Shown: positions 59,042 through 64,000 of the stretch, one piece after another | Position numbering within the stretch: position 1 is the stretch's first letter | Layout of the letters: each line of letters starts with the position of its first letter | Source: Nocardioides sp. URHA0032 | Lineage (GTDB): Bacteria; Actinomycetota; Actinomycetes; Propionibacteriales; Nocardioidaceae | Direction: 5' to 3' | Assembly: GCF_000620645.1 (NCBI RefSeq) | Contig: NZ_KK211161.1 | Span: 124,001-188,000 of the forward strand | Length of the DNA stretch: 64,000 nt | Made by a program: the position numbers and the translations under genes | The notes under the pieces: generated by a model | The model's database searches: none | What the model was told of the DNA's origin: nothing | What the model saw: the letters and a program-made list of their open reading frames with translations, nothing else

Positions 59042-59073
59042 GTAGCGAGTGCTACAGTCGTAGCGACTGCTAC
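59042..59073. promoter_or_regulatory. Double operator for the TetR protein
   Basis: Two 14-base inverted repeats, GTAGCGAGTGCTAC (59042-59055) and GTAGCGACTGCTAC (59060-59073), 18 bases apart centre to centre, fill the space between the TetR start and the SMR ribosome site. Pattern suggests two dimers binding side by side. Confidence 0.78.
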
Positions 59074-59087
59074 ACGAGGAGGACGAC

Positions 59088-59411
59088 GTGCTGGCCGGCG
59101 TACTGCTCATGGTCGCGATCGGCGTCGAGGTCGTGTCGACCGCGCTGCTGCCGAAGGCGGACGGGTTCACGAACCCGCTCTGGAGCGCCTTCGTGCTCGT
59201 CGGGTACGGCGTCTCGATCTGGCTGCTGACCATCGTGGTGCGGACGATGCCGGTGTCGGTCGCCTACGCGATCTGGTCCGGGGTCGGCACCGCCATCGTC
59301 GCCGTGGTCGGGTACGCCTTCCTCGGCGAGCAGCTCGGCTGGTTGAAGGTGCTCTCGCTCGCGATGATCGTGCTGGGCGTCATCGGGCTGAACCTGGCCG
59401 GCGCGCGCTGA
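59088..59411 (+). CDS. Small multidrug resistance (SMR) family transporter
   Basis: 107 residues with four membrane segments. The essential Glu is E14 (VAIGVEVVSTALLPKADGF), Trp63-type YAIWSGVGTAIVAVVGYAFLGEQ follows, and the fourth span ends at NLAGAR. These fit EmrE/QacE-type proton-coupled exporters of cationic compounds. GTG 59088 with an AGGAGG ribosome site 5 bases upstream. Divergent TetR and double operator suggest induction by a toxic compound. Confidence 0.9.
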   Translation: MLAGVLLMVAIGVEVVSTALLPKADGFTNPLWSAFVLVGYGVSIWLLTIVVRTMPVSVAYAIWSGVGTAIVAVVGYAFLGEQLGWLKVLSLAMIVLGVIGLNLAGAR

Positions 59412-59426
59412 GGGGCGCGCGACCGT

Positions 59427-59507
59427 CGGGATCCCCGGCTCGCCGGGGATCCCGGCACTTTTCGGCCGTTGCAATGACCGATAAGCGAGGGCAATGACCG
59501 CCAAGCG
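59427..59507 (+). repeat. Repeat element A: 12-bp palindromic stem plus GCAATGACCG direct repeats
   Basis: CGGGATCCCCGG (59427-59438) and CCGGGGATCCCG (59443-59454) form a perfect stem with loop CTCG. It is followed by GGCCGTTGCAATGACCGATAAGCG-type sequence (59464-59487), and GCAATGACCGATAAGCG (59471-59487) recurs with two changes at 59491-59507. The stem may serve as terminator after the SMR gene. A matching copy, in reversed order, lies at 60599-60657. Confidence 0.8.
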
Positions 59508-59594
59508 GACATCCTGCCTCCGAGTCCGGGTCGGTTGTCCACAGGGCGGGAAGCGGGCAGCGTGCCGACGCCCGGACCCGGGCATCGAACCGTC

Positions 59595-60563
59595 ATGAAA
59601 GAACTGGATCCTGACGATCCCCGCCGGACGCCCATCCACCTCCGGAGGGAGCTCCTGGCGCAGGGTCTCAACGACCGGGCGATCAGTCGCATGCTCCGAC
59701 GCAAGGAGATCGCACGAGTCCGTCGCGGCGCCTTCGCCGCTCATGACGCGTGGGCGACCCTCGACTCCGTCGGTCGCCATGGCCTGCTCGTCCGTGCTGC
59801 GATCAAGCAGGCGAGAACTCAGGTCGTCGCGTCACACGGCTCGGCGCTCCCGGAATGGAACGCGCCGACCTGGGGCTTCGACCTGACCCTGGCGCACCTC
59901 ACGAGGACCGATGGCAAGTCCGGGCGCAAGGAGGCGGGCGTCAACCAGCACAGCGGAGCACTGCTTCCCGGCGACTACCTCGTGCGCAACGGCATCCTGG
60001 TGACGAGTCCGACCAGGACTGCACTGGACGTCACGACGGTCGCTCCGACCGAGTCCGCGCTCGCGGCCGTGTGCTACTTCCTCCACCACGGATTGACGAC
60101 CAAGGAGCTCCTCGGTGAGCGTTACCGCGCGGACGGTGGCGGGGCGGGGATGGCGAACTGGCCGTACTCCTTGTCGACGGACCTGGTCCTACGCCTTGCC
60201 GACGCGCGCGTCGAGTCGGTGCTCGAGGCACGTGGCCTCTACTTCTGCTTCCAGCAGAGCCTTCCGGCGCCCGAGCTGCAGCTCGAGATCCACGACAACG
60301 GTCGCGTCGTCGCCCGACTGGACTTCGCCTGGCCGGACTACGGCATCTGGGCCGAGTTCGACGGGAACATCAAGTACACCGACTTCCGGCGGCCCGGAGA
60401 GTCGGTGGCGGAGTTCGTCCTTCGGGAGAAGAGGAGACAGGACCGTGTCAGTGAGCTCACGGGCTGGCGCTGCATCCGGATCACGTGGGCCGACCTAGCG
60501 CAGCCCGAGCTCCTCGCCGCGCGCATCCGTCGGATGCTGGCCAACTCCGCAAGGGTCAGCTGA
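59595..60563 (+). CDS. AbiEi-like protein with DUF559/Vsr-like C-terminal domain
   Basis: 322 residues: N-terminal DNA-binding type segment (IHLRRELLAQGLNDRAISRMLRRKEIARVRRGAFAA, about residues 9-45), middle region (VASHGSALPEWN), and a C-terminal nuclease-like segment ARLDFAWPDYGIWAEFDGNIKYTD...REKRRQDRVSELTGWRCIRITWADL, with D..E.D...K of the PD-(D/E)xK type. Resembles the 40761 protein. No AbiEii toxin beside it. Codons and base composition look slightly less GC-rich than neighbours, and repeats flank it on both sides, so horizontal entry is possible. ATG 59595. Confidence 0.75.
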   Translation: MKELDPDDPRRTPIHLRRELLAQGLNDRAISRMLRRKEIARVRRGAFAAHDAWATLDSVGRHGLLVRAAIKQARTQVVASHGSALPEWNAPTWGFDLTLAHLTRTDGKSGRKEAGVNQHSGALLPGDYLVRNGILVTSPTRTALDVTTVAPTESALAAVCYFLHHGLTTKELLGERYRADGGGAGMANWPYSLSTDLVLRLADARVESVLEARGLYFCFQQSLPAPELQLEIHDNGRVVARLDFAWPDYGIWAEFDGNIKYTDFRRPGESVAEFVLREKRRQDRVSELTGWRCIRITWADLAQPELLAARIRRMLANSARVS

Positions 60564-60598
60564 GGCCGGCCGACCAGGACCTTCCCGGGCACTCCTGT

Positions 60599-60657
60599 CG
60601 CTTATGGGCCGTTGCAACGCCCGATAAGCGCCGGGATCCCCGGCTCACCGGGGATCC
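60599..60657 (+). repeat. Repeat element B: hairpin plus GGATCCCCGG stem, mirror order of element A
   Basis: CGCTTATGGGC...GCCCGATAAGCG (60599-60630) forms a hairpin with one bulge; its second half GGCCGTTGCAACGCCCGATAAGCG is close to element A (60607-60630). Then GGATCCCCGG (60634-60643) and CCGGGGATCC (60648-60657) form a 10-bp stem with loop CTCA. The order is the reverse of element A, so the two bracket the AbiEi-like gene. Confidence 0.8.
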
Positions 60658-60672
60658 ATCCACCGGGCCGCG

Positions 60673-62319
60673 TCACACCGCGCCGGCCGCCGCCCGACCG
60701 GCAGTACGACCCGAGAACAGGCAGCCGCCGAGGAAGGTGCCCTCGAGGGCGTTGTAGCCCATCATCCCGCCGCCTCCGAAGCCGTTGACCTCGCCCGCGG
60801 CGTAGAGACCGGGCAGCGGGTCGCCGGTCGCGGTCAGGCAGCGGCCGTCGAGGTCGGTCTCCAGTCCGCCGAGCGTCTTGCGGGTCAGCACGTTGAGGCG
60901 TACGGCGATGAGCGGGCCCGCCTTCGGGTCCAGCAGCTTGTGCGGCGTCGCGACGCGGATCAGCTTGTCGCCGCGGTACTTCCGGGCGCCCCGGATCGCG
61001 GTGATCTGCGCGTCCTTGCTGAACTCGTTGTCGATCTCGCGGTCCCGCTGCTCGATCAGGTCGCGCAGCTCGGCCTCGACGATCAGCGGCTCGTCGCCGA
61101 CCCGGTTCATCCCCTGCACCAGCTCGGTGAGGGTGCCGGCGACGACGAAGTCCTCGCCGTGCTGCTTGAAGGCCTCGATCGGCGCGGGCGCGCCCGCCTT
61201 CACCCGGGACAGCAGGAGCTTGATGTCCTTGCCGGTCAGGTCCGGGTTCTGCTCCGAGCCCGAGAGCGCGAACTCCTTCTCGATGATCTTCTGGGTCAGC
61301 ACGAACCACGAGTAGTCGTAGCCGGTCCCGCGCAGGTGGGTGAGCGTGCCGAGGGTGTCGAAGCCCGGGAAGTTCGGCGCGGGCAGTCGCTTGCCGGTCG
61401 CGTCGAGCCAGAGGGAGGACGGTCCGGGGAGGATCCGGATGCCGTGGTTCTCCCAGATCGGGTCCCAGTTGCGCAGGCCCTCGACGTAGTGCCACATCCG
61501 GTCCGGGTTGATCACCCGGGCGCCGGCGGCCTCGGTGATGCCGAGCATCCGGCCGTCGACGTGCGCCGGTACGCCGGCGACCATCGTCCGCGGCGGCGAC
61601 CCCAGCCGGGCCGGCCAGGTCTTGCGGACCAGGTCGTGGTTGCCCCCGATGCCGCCGCTCGTGACGATCACGGCCTGCGCCCGCAGCTCGAAGTCCTCGA
61701 CCTCGACCCGGCTGCTGGCCCTGCCCCGCTCGACGCCGCTGGGCTCGAGGGTCCTGCCGCGCACGCCGACCACGGTCCCGCCCTCGAGCACCAGGTCGTC
61801 GACGCGGTGGCGGAACGCGAAGCGGAGGCGGCCGGAGGCCGCGTGCTCACGACAGCGGCGCTCGAACGGCGCGACGACGCCCGGACCCGTGCCCCAGGTG
61901 ATGTGGAAGCGCGGCACCGAGTTGCCGTGGCCGTCGGCACGGCCGTCGCCGCGCTCGGCCCAGCCGACGACGGGGAACACCCGGTGGCCCATCCCGCGGA
62001 GCCAGGAGCGCTTCTCGCCGGCGGCGAAGTTGACGTACGCCTCGGCCCAGCGGCGCGGCCACCGGTCCTCGTCGCGGTCGAACTGCGCACTGCCCAGCCA
62101 GTCCTGCATGGCCAGCTCTCGGGAGTCCTTGATGCCCATCCGCCGCTGCTCGGGACTGTCCACGAGGAACAGGCCGCCGAGGCTCCAGAAGGCCTGGCCA
62201 CCCAGCGACTGCTCGGGCTCCTGGTCCAGCACGACGACGCGCCTGCCGGCGTCGGCGACCTCGGCCGCGGCAGCGAGACCGGCGAGCCCGGCTCCGACGA
62301 CGATCACATCGGTGTCCAC
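60673..62319 (-). CDS. FAD-binding dehydrogenase (flavoprotein of the KstD/fumarate-reductase type)
   Basis: 548 residues. N-terminal FAD loop TDVIVVGAGLAGLAAAAEVADAG (about residues 3-25) with LDQEPEQSLGGQAFWSLGG following, and the C-terminal FAD/substrate block LPGLYAAGEVNGFGGGGMMGYNALEGTFLGGCLFSGRTAG. Fits putative FAD-dependent dehydrogenases of the actinobacterial 3-ketosteroid dehydrogenase/fumarate reductase superfamily; the KstD catalytic set was not confirmed. Start GTG 62319 (VDTDVIVVG); the frame also extends to GTG 62337. Divergent from the GGDEF-EAL gene. Confidence 0.8.
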   Translation of the reverse strand: MDTDVIVVGAGLAGLAAAAEVADAGRRVVVLDQEPEQSLGGQAFWSLGGLFLVDSPEQRRMGIKDSRELAMQDWLGSAQFDRDEDRWPRRWAEAYVNFAAGEKRSWLRGMGHRVFPVVGWAERGDGRADGHGNSVPRFHITWGTGPGVVAPFERRCREHAASGRLRFAFRHRVDDLVLEGGTVVGVRGRTLEPSGVERGRASSRVEVEDFELRAQAVIVTSGGIGGNHDLVRKTWPARLGSPPRTMVAGVPAHVDGRMLGITEAAGARVINPDRMWHYVEGLRNWDPIWENHGIRILPGPSSLWLDATGKRLPAPNFPGFDTLGTLTHLRGTGYDYSWFVLTQKIIEKEFALSGSEQNPDLTGKDIKLLLSRVKAGAPAPIEAFKQHGEDFVVAGTLTELVQGMNRVGDEPLIVEAELRDLIEQRDREIDNEFSKDAQITAIRGARKYRGDKLIRVATPHKLLDPKAGPLIAVRLNVLTRKTLGGLETDLDGRCLTATGDPLPGLYAAGEVNGFGGGGMMGYNALEGTFLGGCLFSGRTAGRAAAGAV

Positions 62320-62483
62320 GAGCGCGCATCCTCGCACGGCGTCATGATCCGTACTTTCGGACGTCCCAGGTCTGGACCAGTTTCAACAACTTGCTGCCAA
62401 CACGTGCCACAGCAGTCACACTCGGCACCGGAGATGCAGCTTGGGAGGGCTGCGTTCCGGACCACACCACTCGGGAGGGAAAG

Positions 62484-64000
62484 ATGGGGAGGGAGACCGT
62501 CGCTCGCACGCGGTCTGCCTTGTCGGTACTCGTCGTCACGGCGGACACCGGAGGCGGAGCCGCTGCCACGGCAGTCAGGGCAGCAGCCGCAGAGCTGCTC
62601 GCTACCCACGCGCTCACGCTCCCCTCGGCGCTCGCGACCCTCGCCACCGAGAGCTTCGACTGCGTGCTCGTCGCCACCACCGTGCCGGACCTGGCCGCGG
62701 CCGAGGTGGCCCGTGCCGTCCGCGCCCGGTGCGGAACCGCGGCGCTCGTGGTCGCCCATGCCGACGCCCTCCCGGGCGCCACCGGCCTCGACGAGGTCGC
62801 CGACCTGGTGCTCGGCCCCCACGACCTCGGGGGCGACTGGCTCCGTCTGGTCCGTCAGACCGCCGAGAACGCCCGGCTGCGCCGGGAGCTCGCCGCCGCC
62901 GAGTCCTCGGCAGCGCAGCTGGCCGGCGTGGTCGACTCGATGACCGACGCGGTGTTCACCGTCAGCGCCGGCGGCGAGGTCACCAGCTGGAACCGCGCAG
63001 CCGCCGCACTGTACGGCTACACCGCCGAGGAGATCCTCGGCCGCGACGTCGCGCTCCTGCACCCGCCCGGCTCCGACGAGCCACGCCGCCTGCTCGCGGT
63101 CGCGCAGCGCGGCGAGGCCGTCCGTGGACACGACACGGTCCGGCGCTGCCGGGACGGCCAGCTCGCCGAGGTCACGCTCGACGCGACCGCACACGCCGAC
63201 GGCATCATCGTCGTCGGTCGCGACATCAGCGGCCGTCGCGAGCTCGAGGCGGAGCTGGTCCGCCAGACCATGCACGACGCGCTGACCGGCCTGCCGAACC
63301 GCGCGTACCTCGCCTACCGCCTCGCCCAGTCCCTCGGGGAGGCACGGCGGATCGGCACGCCGGTCGCGGTGCTCGTGGCGGACCTCGACCAGTTCCGGGC
63401 GGTCGATGACCTGCACGGCCACGTGGTCGGCGACCGGGTGCTCGTGGAGGTCGCCGAGCGGCTGCGCGCGATGGTCCGGCCGACCGACATCGTGGCGCGC
63501 TCCGGAGGCGACGAGTTCGTGATCGTCTCCCCCGGCACCGACGTCGCCGCGGCCGCCAAGCTCGCCCGGAACGTCATCGACGTGATCGCCGAGCCGATCG
63601 ACGTCGAGCACCGCGCGCTCCGGATCGGGGCCAGCGTCGGCATCGCCGTCTCGCCTCCCCTCGACGGCGACGCCAGCACGTTGCTCAAGCACGCCGACGT
63701 CGCGATGTACGAGGCCAAGGCCCGGGGGCGCTCGCGCAGCCAGGTCTTCGACGCCACGTTCGCCCGTCGGGCCGGCGAGCAGCGGCGGCTCGCGGCCGAG
63801 CTGCGGGAGGCGCTCGCCCACGACCTGCTCGACGTGCACTACCAGCCGGTCTTCGACCTCACCTCCGAGCGGATCGTCGGCGTCGAGGCGCTGGCCCGCT
63901 GGCAGCACCCCTCCGGCAGCGCGGTGTCGCCCGCGACGTTCGTGCCGCTGGCCGAGGCGCACGGCTTCATCGCTGACCTGGACCGCTGGGTGCTCGACCG
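62484..64000 (+). CDS. Cyclic-di-GMP signalling protein: receiver-like, PAS, GGDEF and EAL domains (5' part)
   Basis: 505 codons are in the window, open to the last base. Residues ~10-130 form a degenerate receiver-like domain; ~150-255 a PAS domain (LAGVVDSMTDAVFTVSAGGEVTSWNRAAAALYG); ~260-425 a GGDEF domain with an intact SGGDEF site (about residue 345), so diguanylate cyclase activity is expected; the EAL domain starts near 445 (VHYQPVFDLTSERIVGVEALARWQHP, EAL intact). Start ATG 62484 after GGGAGGG, a ribosome site 4 bases upstream. The rest lies beyond 64000. Synthase or phosphodiesterase balance cannot be judged. Confidence 0.9.
   Translation, partial: MGRETVARTRSALSVLVVTADTGGGAAATAVRAAAAELLATHALTLPSALATLATESFDCVLVATTVPDLAAAEVARAVRARCGTAALVVAHADALPGATGLDEVADLVLGPHDLGGDWLRLVRQTAENARLRRELAAAESSAAQLAGVVDSMTDAVFTVSAGGEVTSWNRAAAALYGYTAEEILGRDVALLHPPGSDEPRRLLAVAQRGEAVRGHDTVRRCRDGQLAEVTLDATAHADGIIVVGRDISGRRELEAELVRQTMHDALTGLPNRAYLAYRLAQSLGEARRIGTPVAVLVADLDQFRAVDDLHGHVVGDRVLVEVAERLRAMVRPTDIVARSGGDEFVIVSPGTDVAAAAKLARNVIDVIAEPIDVEHRALRIGASVGIAVSPPLDGDASTLLKHADVAMYEAKARGRSRSQVFDATFARRAGEQRRLAAELREALAHDLLDVHYQPVFDLTSERIVGVEALARWQHPSGSAVSPATFVPLAEAHGFIADLDRWVLD

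Noticed and set aside
62338..62483. GEMM (c-di-GMP) riboswitch before the GGDEF-EAL gene
   Set aside because: No GEMM core sequence in the 146-base gap; only a GGGAGGG ribosome site is clear.

Overview
The window is very GC-rich (about 70%) and reads like an ordinary chromosomal segment of a high-GC actinobacterium, most likely Nocardioides or a relative. The basis is mycothiol synthesis (mshB), the sigE-anti-sigma-htrA block facing an O-methyltransferase, the succinylase branch of DAP/lysine synthesis (dapE, dapD, dapC next to fdxA), DUF3117, DUF5999, a WS/DGAT acyltransferase, an F420-type LLM oxidoreductase and frequent GTG starts. No rRNA, tRNA, CRISPR array, insertion sequence or prophage was seen. 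Genus is an inference from content only.

Layout. 1-4.3 kb: end of an ECF sigma factor, an SDR and an amidase (coupled), then a SigE-family sigma factor coupled to a membrane-anchored partner. 4.3-14.6 kb: amino-acid catabolism: giant NAD-glutamate dehydrogenase, tryptophan 2,3-dioxygenase, P5C dehydrogenase with a small coupled membrane protein, two tandem DUF2505 genes and a WS/DGAT. 14.7-18.8 kb: a cupredoxin-like lipoprotein with a polytopic membrane protein, a perfect 75-bp tandem repeat, a CpaE-like/SAF pilus-type pair and a small HTH protein. 18.8-24 kb: htrA, anti-sigma factor and sigE with a textbook SigE-type promoter, O-methyltransferase, leucyl aminopeptidase and DUF3117. 24-31 kb: PaaX regulator with an enoyl-CoA hydratase, VOC, M14 peptidase, DivIVA-like, LOG and dapE genes, and an LLM oxidoreductase under a KstR-like operator.

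31-49.7 kb: ileS with a T-box leader, a GT-C type membrane glycosyltransferase, tandem DinB/DUF664 genes, dapD, a secreted wall hydrolase, DUF5999, an RTX-repeat protein, an AbiEi-like protein, dapC-fdxA, a GNAT, a DUF389 membrane protein, an archaeal-type AspRS behind a second T-box-like leader, an AGE epimerase, a secreted lipase and mshB. 49.8-64 kb: Nudix hydrolase, an unknown 288-residue protein, three hairpins, a large secreted Ig-like protein divergent from an HTH plus helical-repeat protein, a thioesterase, DUF202, a secreted metallophosphatase, a TetR/SMR pair with a double operator, an AbiEi-like gene bracketed by matching repeats, an FAD dehydrogenase and the start of a PAS-GGDEF-EAL protein.

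How it works together. DapD, DapC and DapE make up three consecutive steps of meso-DAP/lysine synthesis, dispersed over 14 kb. Transcription shows a strong common style: many genes have a TANNNT -10 box 6-8 nt before ATG/GTG, implying leaderless mRNAs, and five divergent pairs share a ten-base ANNNTANNNT core made of two back-to-back -10 boxes. Translational coupling (ATGA, GTGA, TGATG) is widespread. Two aminoacyl-tRNA synthetase genes appear to be controlled by translational T-box leaders.

Non-coding space is small: the longest stretches are 34142-34462 (T-box plus unassigned bases), 51356-51617 (hairpins), 54126-54352 (divergent promoter region), 39090-39280, 45022-45208 (T-box-like leader) and 59412-59594 (repeats).
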